Shown here piece after piece: positions 26,701 to 38,700 of a stretch of DNA of 64,000 nt; position 1 is the stretch's first letter, and each line of letters opens with the position of its first letter. A program made the translations under genes and the position numbers. The notes beneath the pieces are model-generated. The model searched no databases, was not told the DNA's origin, and saw only the letters and a program-made list of their open reading frames with translations. The stretch is from Arbacia lixula (taxonomy: Eukaryota > Echinodermata > Echinoidea > Arbacioida > Arbaciidae). The stretch covers positions 6,648,851 to 6,712,850 of the forward strand of contig OZ022591.1 of the NCBI GenBank assembly GCA_963669155.1. The letters are read 5' to 3'.

Positions 26701-29700
26701 CCATGCGGGGCTCGCGTTTGCTGCATGTCAACTGGCTGGTCAATTGGAGCAGTTGGCTCTCCATATGTATGCAGTGGCTCTTCCATTGGACCACTTGGCT
26801 CGCCATACATATGCTGTAGCTCGTCCAGGGAGCCACGCTCTGGCACGCTCTGGGTTTGCCTTCCCCCCTCTCCCATTAAGGGTTGTTCAACCTTATTCCT
26901 CTGGGGTGTAGAGGTTCCTTGCTGAGCACCCTGTAATTGTTTAGCTACTGTCGGCCGCGGCGTAGCAATAGGCCTTGTAGCTTGAGGTCTACCGATGTCA
27001 AGTGGTAGGGATTGTCCCTGCTGACCATATGACACAGTAGAGTCAGAGAGTCTTATCGGGAGGGATGCAGCCCTAGGATGTCCTGGTGCCGGAAAACGAT
27101 CATAAGGATACGGGGCAATAGGCGGTGGAGGAGTTCTCCTTCGTGCCTGAGGCACCGGTGAAATTTGCGCGAGTGCATCTGCACCAGCAGGAGTAAAATC
27201 AAAAGCGTCTATCACTTCGTTTAAGTTACGAATATGCGGGACCGAGACTAATAATTCGGGAGTGATGTTTCTGGTAGCTTCGCGTAACGCAAGAATTCGC
27301 TCGGCAGTGGCGGAGCCAATGCCTGGTATTCGTAACAAGTCGTCCCTATCACAAGAATTAATACGGATCTTATCCATTGCGAAGAAAATGAAAACTAAAA
27401 TCCGCAAATGAAATTAATTCAAAGAAAATTGATGAATATTGGTTAGAAAATAGTAGAGAAATACATCAATTACATTCAGCAATAATCATTTGAAATTCAT
27501 TCACCTAATTCAGCAAACCAATCGCAAATTCAAATGATTTGCAATTCAACAGTTAATCAATTATTTGCAAATTTGCAATCGCAAATTGAAATGATTTGCA
27601 ATTAAATAGTTAATCAATTATTTGCAAATTGAAACTGTAAGCATTCATTCAACTATTGCAAATACAAATAGAAAATTACATCCAATTGCTTTCAGTTATT
27701 TGCAAGTTATGAAGTTAACATCAACTATTCCTAATTGGTGACAATAGAGCGGATTCTCCAATTAGCAATTATCTGCAATTATTTCCTAAAGTAGAGAATG
27801 ACAAATTAATCGTTAATTGCAAATTTCCCATCTATCATTCACCAACTGATTTATTGTGACCTATCTAGTGCAGTGTGATAAGTTGATCTTTACCACTGCA
27901 AATGTTTCCGATTTAGAAGTATCAGGAAACAATACTGATTCCAAAAATAAGAGCGAACATCATTAAATGGTAAATGAAAACAGTAATCGAGTCACAAATT
28001 TTAATTGCAAACTGAGAACAACTACATCTACATTAAATGCTAAATGCGACCGCCTGTGATAGCAGAGTACGTAAATCAGTATAAGGAATTGAAACTACAG
28101 GTTTTCCCTTTATATTTACTTATAGAGAACAGTAAGGGAAAGTTATATTCAAGTTAACTCGACCAATATTACATTTTATTTAAAAGCATGCCAATATGAG
28201 AAAGGGCGAATCTATTTAACAGATTTACTTTGCCTCCAATTGTAAATTGGCAACCATCGTCATTCGAGCCGCGTTTTTTACCGCTGGCGCGAAATTCAAA
28301 TAATGTGAGCCGCACCCGAATTCAATGGGCTATTCACAAAAGACAAAGGCAGCCACGTAATGGCGGCAGGTACATGTAAGGCAGCCACACGTAATGGCGG
28401 CAGCTACGTTAGGGCGGAATGTTTCGCATTAAGATAAATAGCTAGTTTAAAGCAAATTACGCCCTATACCCAGCTATTTGATATACACAAACTAATTATT
28501 ATATGCCTACTAACGTATTATGCCTTACCTAAGTTCCTAACACAATTTTTAAATCTATCGGGTATCCCGTGCAGAAAATGTGTTCCTTAAACGGGTTCAA
28601 AATGGTGAGCAATGTTTAACATTTGATCACCAAAATGCTGGAGCTGCTTGCAGCGCCATTAATGTATTGCAGCACCGTTAATTAAGTGCGAATGACAGGC
28701 ACTTACTTAGTTGTCGTCGGGTACAGGAGTACAGCAGTCCGGAGTGCAGCAGTCAGGAGTACAGTGCAGCAGACCTGTCGTAAGAAATGACCCTCTTGTC
28801 CGGTGCTTGAACTCCAACTGGCCTTACTTGTACTCGGCATCGATCATGAGGGTAATTTTGGGGGGGAGTGGCGCACGCGCCGTGCGTAGTGCCCATTTGA
28901 TTAAGGTGAGCGGGGGCTATCTCATTGTATTTGGTGGTGTGTTTATTGTCCGCCGGGTGTTTCCAGGCGACGCTTCATATTTGCATACTGTTTATGCTTC
29001 AGTACTATGGCTACATGTTTGTGACAACACTATAATGAAGTCTAGAGTTTGTTTTTTCATCAAATAATTCAATCGATAATTATACAGCTATCTACATATG
29101 TACATGCATATTCATTGCAATATGTACACTTCTGATTATATCTGCTTATCGAGTCTTACCATGCATTGAAGGCTTAGCTCCAGATACATGAATATTTGAA
29201 TATTCACAAGCACATTGATGTATGTGCATTTCATGATATATTAATTCATTTGTTTATACTCTTGAGTCTATCTACTCCCAAAGTGTGTTAATCTATAGAT
29301 GTTACCAGAAATATGAATATTCATGAGTACTACTGTACCATGCATACTCAGTATGTGTAACTCTTAAATACACTCTCGAGTCTATCTACTCCCATAGTGT
29401 GCCAATACATGGAAGCATCTGCATCCATGTCTATTCAATATGTGTTTCTGTACAACAGAGTGGGTCTACTGAGCAAGCACTTTGACGGCTGGAAAGCTTA
29501 CGTCAATGCCCAGAGACAGAAATTCTACCATGCAGAGATGGCAAGAGTCTACCACGAGGACAGACTGGTGAAGAAGTCATGGAATACCATGGCAACAGTG
29601 TTTGCTGAGAGGCAGAAAGCCAAGAGACAGTACAGGTAAAGTTAGGATAGAACTGTAGGATTAATTTTACTTATTGCATTTACTTTTAGAAATTTTCAAA

Positions 29701-32700
29701 AAGTATTCAAAATTTGGATCTCATACAAAATAAGATAAAAATTCCTCTCAAGGGAAACTATAAAAGTGACCATTATGCCAGCTGAAAATATGAGCTGTCT
29801 GCATGTACAAAACAAATGTGTATGATTGGATTCCATGATGTTTGTGCTTACATTTTCTTTATATATTATTGTTTATCATTGTATTTAACATATTTGTCAT
29901 TTTTTTCTCTTTAGACGATCTACCCTTGTAAGGGCATGGAAAGCATGGATGCAAGGCATACAGCTTATGAAGATGGAGAATCTTCACCATCACACGCAGG
30001 CCCTGGTCTTCAGACAACATGGCCTTCTCCGCAGGTTCTTTGCAGAGTGGCAGGATAGGAAGAGGATCTCCCAGGTTACCCGTCAGAGGGAGGCTGCTCA
30101 GCTCAGGTACAGCAATGTTTCCTTTTTAAGATGTTCTTTTTGGCTGTTCTTATAAAGTATAAAGAATCTTAGGGAGTAATGCTGTTTGAAATATTGAAGA
30201 TAGGCTCATGTCGAAGTCATGTCGTTTGTACCATGTATTCCACTTCCAAAGGCCAAATATTTAAATTCACAAACAAGGGTGGAGAAAATATTTTTAGGTA
30301 TTGATTTTTAAAAATAATTGCTATACAAGGTAAGAAAATTGACAAAAATCCAGGAAAAAAAAATTAACCATGTTCTAATTGAACACACTGTGCTATTCAT
30401 TTTCTTATAAGATATTAATGTAAGGAGTATTTGAAAATTGCTTGTGTTGTATTGGAAACTCTCATCTTTTGATACTCTATGAGGCACACCTTCTAGCTCT
30501 ATATGTTGAAGTAACAACTATATTGTCCATCTTCACATTGAAGACACTGCACTTTTCATTTTCATATTTGATATCAATCTAAGGAATATTTGAACACGAC
30601 TCATTTTTTGGTGCATTGTCAGGCAAACCTTCCAGCTCTGGAGGTTGAAGTTGGACCGTAGGCGACTCATCTGTCGCATCTTGGCCTCCAAGCATCGCGC
30701 AGCTCTGAAGCAGAAGGCTTTCACAGAGTGGATGGACAGGACGAGGAAGGCGAGGGAAGCGAGAGAGAAGGCGACAGCACTGCTCAAACGAACCCAGACC
30801 AGAGTGGTCCTCACAGCTTGGAGGGAGAGGACTTGCATTCAAATATGCCACAGGTTGGTGTGAAAATATGATTTGTTAAAGCATCAGTTTCTGCCATTTT
30901 TTTTTGCAAGTGCATGCACTTTATATGAAACCTTGATTTCCTGGTGATCAGATGGTCGCTTACAAATGGATGATTGTGTTGAACACTCAAACATGTATAG
31001 AAAGACCGCTCAAGAAAGAGTAGGGTCCCGTTGCATAAAACTTACCATTGATGGTAACTTTGCTATCAATGGCAACTTCTATGGAATCCTTTAAATTTGA
31101 TTGGCTGTTGAGTGATGTTACCATGGTAGTTACTATTGATGGCAGAGTTACCATTAAAGGTACAATTTATGCAACGAGACCCTGAAACGCAGTCTTTATG
31201 AGCAGGTGATCTTAGTGTACAGGTTATTTTGATACAGGTTTCAATGAAAAACATTGTTAGAAGGAAACAAGGAATATGGTCAGATATATAATCGTTGTTG
31301 TTAATTATGAAATTCAGAGCTATTCTCGAGCGACACACATCAGCGTTGCAGTTGAGAACAGAGCGAGCTGTGTGGCAGGTATGGAGAGCTGGCTGGAGGA
31401 GAAGGAGAGCAGTGAAGGACGGGATGAAGCGATGGTCAGTGATGTGTGTCCAGCGAGCTGTGCAGACGTGGAAGCAGCGCGTTGACCACAGCAGACTGAG
31501 ACAGAAGGCAGAGGACTTCCGCACCAGAGCAGAGCGCTCCCAGCTGAGAAGTAAGTGGTGGACATTTTCACATGAGCATTGTAACCTTGAGTGCACATGA
31601 AGAATTGTCAAGTCTATCATCCAAGCCAGGCCGGACATGAAACTTGTGAGTGGTTTGTTTTGATATTTATTTTTGATTAAATTTAACTTTATTTCCATCA
31701 ACTTACATGTATGTACAATATAACCAGATGGCATATACATGTGAATATCAATGAAAAAATACATTAAGAGACAAGTAAGGGGTGACTGAAATTTGGCTAG
31801 GTAACCATCCAAAAAACTAAATCGCATAGTAAAGAAATGGAAAACGGTGCATCTGTAAAAGCCAGTAAGATAAAACAAGGCTCATTCTCTTTGAATGGCT
31901 GCACTCAAACCTGTCATTTTTCCAGTGAATTAGGGGAGAGCCTGCCCATAACTTGGGCTTTAACTTTGTTAGGAGATACCTGCTAATGGGACATACTGCC
32001 ACTCACTCTCTAAATCCCGCCCAGGGGCCTTTTCAGTGTGGAAGGCTGCCAAAGAGACTGCTGACAATGACACACAGAGAGCTGAGGAAGCGTGGGGTGT
32101 CATCGCTCGAAACCAGCTTCACCGTACTCTGTTGGCATGGCGACTAGAGATGATGGAGTCAAGAGCCATGCATCCACTCACAGACAGGAGGAAGAAGCGA
32201 TGTATTGCAAGGTAAGAACATTACAGAAGAACAGAACCCTTTGAATAGTAATTAAAAAAATCATGGGAACAGATGGATAACATTGTGCTTTGAAAGCATA
32301 TTTTGTATGAAGAAACAATTTGGAGCAATGTAAAATAATATCATAGGACAGGGTATTGAGAGAATGGTATAACAATCACAATTCTCTATCAAACAGGGCC
32401 CTGACTCTTACAGCACTACATTAAAAGTTCAAAAGACCTAGATTTTACTTCAATGTTGTCACTGCTCCCCCCCCCCCCCTTTTTTCAGAGCTTTTGATGG
32501 ATGGAGAGAGGTGGTACTCCGGAAGAAGGACAGTCAGAAGATGGCAGAGGCCTGCGAAACCCATCTTGTTGCAAGACACTTCAACTGCTGGAGGTACTAC
32601 TGCTTATGTGTACATGTGTAAGAACAAGTATATGCACCATGCAATAGTGTCATGGTACAGTCAAAACTTGATTTAGTGACCACCTGTGTAGAAAGACCAT

Positions 32701-35700
32701 CTGTCTATAAAGACCATACTTATTGTTTCTTTCAACTCTTTATGTGTCATGTGAGGATTTTTCATACATGATGCACATAAATCCCATAGAGCATTATTTG
32801 ATTTATTGTGAAGTGTCTTGAGGACTTAATCAAAATGGAAAATGGCATTGTATAAATCTTACCTATTACTATTATTATTTGTGTTTTATTTCCCTTAAAA
32901 TTGATATCTCTACAGGGATCAGATCCTTACCTTCCTCCAGTGTTATTTGTTTTCTTTATTTGTTACATTAAACCAAAATGGAAAATGGCACTGTATACAA
33001 TTTATGTAGTTCATTATCATTCTTATTAGTTATATTCTTTATTTCCCTTTAATTGAATGTCTGTACAGGGATCAGACACATACGCTCCTGCAGTCAAGGA
33101 AGGAAGAAGAAGAGGAGCATCAGGCTAGTCTCATCCACAGCTGTTTCGAGGCGTGGTGCAAGCTGCATGAGAGAGAGGTCAACAGGAAGGGAATCACAGG
33201 TCGTGGGGAGAACAGATGCTTGAGGGAAGCTTTCACTTCCTGGAGGTCAAAGTTCGAAGAAGCAGAGCTGGAGAGGGAGGTTCAACTAGGAGAAGAGGTT
33301 TGTAAGAATTGCTGAAGTAAATTGTAAAACTAAGAACAATTCTACGCTTGTTTTTTCCTTTTGCACATTTCTCTAGGTAATTAATGTCATTGAAACTTTT
33401 GTCTCAAAGACAGTGTGGAACAAAGTCCTAAAACATCAACCTGCAAGGAAAAGTTGATCAAATATGAAATAGTAACATCTGGATTGTATACAGGATTTTG
33501 TCAGTATCCCATTGATCACATTATATTATTTGCTGCTCTTTATATTTTGTTGGGATTTATATGGTTTGAGGTAAGGACAATGAAACAAAAGTTCTTCAGT
33601 TCACAATTTCAAGTGATGTACATATTAAATGCACTATCTAGGTCTTAAGGTCTCAAGATTTTGATTAATTCATCAGACATCTTTTAGTGACTTCTTACAG
33701 AAATTCCAAGGTTTTCTGTTTTTCTTGTGAATCTTTCAGAAGAGAAATCTTGTCCTCCAGAAGATGTTTTTCCAGTCTTGGCGGAGAGTGAGCGGCGATG
33801 ATGCAAAGTCCGATGAAGACAAGTGCGACGTCATCCAAGACAGAATGACTCAGTCTGTTCTGTCTAAAGCATGGAAGCAGTGGAAAGTGTCTCTGGATCG
33901 TGAGCTCAAAGCACGGTAAGACAACTACTTGCAGCCTTATATTTCTAAGGAACAGAGGATTTAATCACTGAGTACAGTGCTCATATCAAACTAAGATTTT
34001 TAAAATTGATGGAATCTGAGAAGTGAAAAAGAGAGCTTTAAAAGCATCACCTGTGTGCTCCATTTATTCCTTATATGTGATGTTATGTTTGGTCCTTGGT
34101 TATTTTACAGATCATTTGAGGAGAGGGTTCATCACCGTCTGCTTCTCAAGGTATTCCTGTCATGGCAACGATACACGCAGCAAAGCATCGCAGATGCCAT
34201 CGACAGATTTGAACAGAGACTCAACGACTCGTGTGCCTCTCTGCCTAGTCCCACTCTCCTGGACACCTTACCTGCATCACTATCTCCACCTTCATCATCA
34301 TCTTCATCATCTGGAGACTCTCCCTCATCATTATCACTAGTGATGGATCACCATGGTAACCAATCGCCATGTCCATATGCCCTGTCTCCATCTCCTCTCA
34401 GGGAGTTGTCGGTGAATGCTGTGCGCAGCCTGGAGCAAGAGCAAGGGAATGGCTTGGGGGTGTCGCCGCCATCAAGTGATGGTCAGTCGCACCATACCTC
34501 TCCTGCTGAAGTGACAAGGACACCATCTCCACTGCACAACCTCCCTCGCCACCGCATGTCCACACTGCGCAGGGTAGAGAACAGCTGGACCCACCTTCAG
34601 CGGGTTGGAGGGATTGGCAAGACTGAGTTTCCTCAAGGAGCGATTGTGAACATCGAAGGGTTTCAGCATTCGTCGGGTCAGCATGTAGATTCGCAGTCCA
34701 GCGTGGATGGTATCGCATCAGTTGCAGACAGCGGTTACAGCGGCAATGGTGCTCCTCCACTTTCGAACGGTGAGTCTGTGAGCAGCCGCGAGGGAGCTTC
34801 TCTGAGGAATGCTAGTCAGGTCACAGAAGGGTGCGAGATGTCGCCTCACCGGAATAACAACAATAGCGGCACACCCCTGGAGGAGGTGCTCACTCGACCC
34901 AGATGTGCATCAAATAGTGCTGAGTTACTGGGTGAAGCAGAGACTGGTAACCCTTCTCACAAGCTACATACTAGTGTTGATGAAGGCATGATGAATGGAG
35001 AGATGGGACAGAGACTGGTGGCTGATAATGGTTTCAGCAATCATGGTAATGTGAGGCGTGGTGTTGTCAATGGAGCTGTACCACATGGAGATCCCGTAGA
35101 GGATCGCCCCCTTGCTAATGGCACTGCTGGTATTCTGCGACAGAGAGAGGAAGAGGAAGAGGAGAAGGAAGATGTCATGGAGGAAACACACAACGGCTTC
35201 TTCAGTAGTTCACCTCGATCAGATGTGACCTTCCCATCTCCCATGGGGTCCACCGCTCCACTCCCAGACAGGCAAACTCTGGCTGCCATTGCAGATAGGA
35301 AGGTAGGTATTGCAAACTTTGGGGCTTTTATGTAACATGTTTCTGGGTGTGTTTTTAGTGCTCACCTTACCTCATGATGTGCAATGTGTGTATTTTTTCA
35401 CAAATAACACATACAAATACTACAGAGCAGTATTTTGTTAAGAACAGAGAGGGTTAGAATGATGTTGTGCATGAATTCATGTAATTTGTAATTGCATGTA
35501 ATTTAGGGAGGGATGCAGGGATGGGGGGGGGGGGATAAATAAACCCTTGAGAATTGTGTTAGGCGACCACCCACCCATACCACACAGGTTACCTTGGGCA
35601 ATTTGTGGCAAAGTTTGACATTGCACTTATAGGGTTTGGGAGAAGGTCAGTTTAAATAAAGTAGCTCTGTATGACTTCCACTGTAATATCTGCTGCCTCT

Positions 35701-38700
35701 CAGGCGTACTTGACATCTGCCATTCTGCGGCTGCGTCTCTGGCCCGCCAGTGCTGCCTTCTACCAGTGGCTGGACCACACCCATCTCCAGAAGGAGCGGC
35801 GGCGCCAAAGGACAAGGGCGGAAGACTGCAGACGGCTGGCTGAGCTCCGGGCCACCTTCACTCATTGGAGACGGTGCGCTGTGGAGCGTCAAGTGGCGTT
35901 CAGTCAGTCGGTAAGACTGGAACATTTTCTCAAGTTTATATTGGTTAATTTTTGTGTTTCCGTACTCTAGTGAGCAACTTGCTCATTTTTGGAATACATG
36001 TACAGTGAAACCAACTTTAGTGACCACCTGTAAAGAAGACCACCTGCCTATAAAGACCACATCTTTTGTTTCCCTTTCATGGTCTTTCTACACAGGTTTG
36101 ACTGTATAGGTTTCTGTGAAGTGAAAAATAATTTTTATGTGGTCAAGCAACAGTTCATACAGTAATGAATTATAACCATTAAATTGGCAACAATAGTAAT
36201 TACTTTTTCATGAAAAGTAAAGTATCTAAAGCAATCATGTGGTAATCATTCCCTCAAATTTTCAACAGTTGGTACTGTTGGAATGTTTTTGCTCACATTT
36301 TTAATGTACACACATATCAAATTTCAGCAATCCAAGAGATCCCTTCCCATGGGCGGATGCCTGGATGAGAGCACAGAAATGAGCGAATCAGAACACTTGT
36401 CTCAGATAGCTGAATCCTTCCAAGAGCAGATCCAAGCCCAGAATGTCCGAGAGTGTTTCTTGTTCTGGCGGCTGAGAGGGCAGCAGATACAACAGGCGGA
36501 TCAGTACAGGAGCGACGTCATACTCCGAAGGTACATTTGACATAACTTGGCTGCAAGATCGTCTGATAAAAGTTCTGACTGGTAAAAGTTACATAGTGCT
36601 AGTCTGCTTCTGTGAATAACATTGGTTGATGGTTAAGAGGATGGATGGATAGGTTGATTGTTTCTTGGGTCATTGGGGAAGGCCTTTTTATCAATTAACC
36701 ATTTTCAAAGACTAATCAGTAAGGATTGTATTTTGAAAACCTCTGCTTCCCTCACCATCCATACAGACATCTTCCTTTTTAAAGAAACATCTCAATATAT
36801 ATCTACCATTGAAAACAATTGATGAGGGCTCTGGTAGATTTATCATCCACAATGCAAAATAGGGTCTTTGTGAATAACACAGGAGCCTCTGTAATCACTC
36901 ATTTTACCTCAGAGGGTTTAATGCAAAACATGGTTTACGATGTTAGTTTCATGATATCAGGCTTCAAAAGTAACCCACACAAATACATTTGTCTTCCACC
37001 TTGATTGCTGTCCAGGTTCCTGCAAGGTTGGTTGAGGTGGACTCAGGAGAAGAGACAGAGAGAGATGGCTGCACAGAACATGCTGGAAACACGGAGGAAG
37101 AGACTGGTAAGAGCCAATTTCTATCTCAAGAAAAAGATATCCTTCATAGAGGACCGAAGTTTGACGTCATATTAGATGATTGTCAAGACAACTGGTTCTA
37201 AACTATGTGAGTTGTGCAAATAGAAGTGATCATAGCAGGGACTCTCATTAGGAGCGTCTGAAACTAGGCCGCTAGACAATGTCGGCCTAGTGAAACTCTC
37301 ACTTGAGTGATGTTGTTGAGAATCAGAAAACCTGCATGACAATAGATATGATGACACCCAATTTGGTACTCTGTTGTATTCAAAAGATGCTAGAAATGAG
37401 GAGGAATAAATTGGTAAGAATCACCTTCTATCCAATTATAAATAAAACGATATCCTTGCTTGTATTAACATTTCTGAATGCTTCTTCTCTGGTGACTGAG
37501 ATAAAAACCAATGAATACATCAGCTGTCTGTATGGAAGGATCACGTTCTATGAATACAGCATATTTTGTTCCTCTTCACAAAATGCTGTAATGAAAATAT
37601 AACAATGTGAAGGCCATCAGCCCTGCGCAGTCTTTATGTATGGCGTTTACTGTATTCGTCTCATATAGGCTTTCCATCACTGGAAAGAACGCCTGGGCCA
37701 ACTAGACCTGGTCTACACCCACTACCATGGGGCCGCCCACAGCCACCTCTGCCTCGTCCTACGCCTGTGGCATGAGTGGGCCGAGTCACAGCATAGGCTC
37801 CGCCTCTCTCACCAAAGCGTCCAGCTGCGATTGGATGCTGCTATGATACGGCAGGCATGGGCTGTCTGGAAGCAGCATGTTGAGAAGAGTTTGCTTGCAA
37901 GGAAGTTTCAAAGCGGACAGCTTTTGAGGAGGTAAATTGATTTGACATCCTTTTTATGATTTGACTAGTATTTATTAATGTTAAAAAGAATACATGTAGA
38001 AACCGAAAAGTTGACAGAAATGACAATTTGAAGGTAAATTATGTTTATCTGACATTGTAATCAGTAATTTTCATCAGTAACCTTGATTGGCAACATCCAT
38101 TGGTCAGTGCATGGCAAAGTAGATTTTAAACTGACGCTTTTATTCATTTCATTTTCAGATGCTTGATTGGTTGGAAGTCTGCCATTCAGGTCACAAAACA
38201 AAACAGGCAAACACTGGATTCCATCCACCAAACGAAAGCTACCAGTGCCCTGACTGCATACTTCAGCCACTGGTGGATGGAATACAAGGCGAGGCAGTTT
38301 GCTAGAGAGAAGGAACAGAAGCATGCTCGGAGAGTGATGGAGGAAGTCATGGCTGCATGGAAGGAATTCTTGACGGAGAGACGTTGTATAGTGCGGGATC
38401 AGAAAGACACTCTGTGCAAGGTATTTATTAATGATAAGTTGATTGGAAAGATAACAGAAATATCAGAGAAACAGATTGCCAAAGGTTTCAACCAAGCCTG
38501 TCCAAGCAAAGGAACTTATTTCTTATTTTTGTTGTAATGAAAATATTAAGAATTTTGCTTTACTAAGACATTTTTGAAGCTTTCCCATTTAAAAAGTCAA
38601 TGTAATAAGCATGACTTTAAAGTGCTATTACCTATATTTCATACTTTTTTCACTGTTCAGTCAAATATTTGAATGATTAAGGATGTTTCCTTGTTTTTTG

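Larger units (their letters stand above)
18427..29001 (-). mobile_element. Ty3/gypsy LTR retrotransposon carrying a TatD nuclease ORF
   Basis: Order on the minus strand: 5' LTR (28661-29001), primer-binding site, leader, Gag, frameshift site, Pol (protease, RT, RNase H, integrase), TatD-like ORF, polypurine tract, 3' LTR (18427-18767). GTACT flanks both ends (18422-18426 and 29002-29006). The LTRs appear identical over about 339 bases, so insertion is recent. It lies antisense in SFI1 intron 8. Protease-RT-RNase H-integrase order, a DX35E integrase and a zinc-knuckle Gag place it in Ty3/gypsy. The extra 3' ORF is a metal-dependent nuclease rather than an envelope. Integrase is split by a one-base deletion, so this copy is probably not autonomous. 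Confidence 0.93.

Noticed and set aside
31066-31878. 270-codon minus-strand ORF
   Set aside because: It is the shadow of SFI1 exon 12 plus AT-rich intron; no start context and no family features, while the plus strand has spliced Sfi1 repeats.
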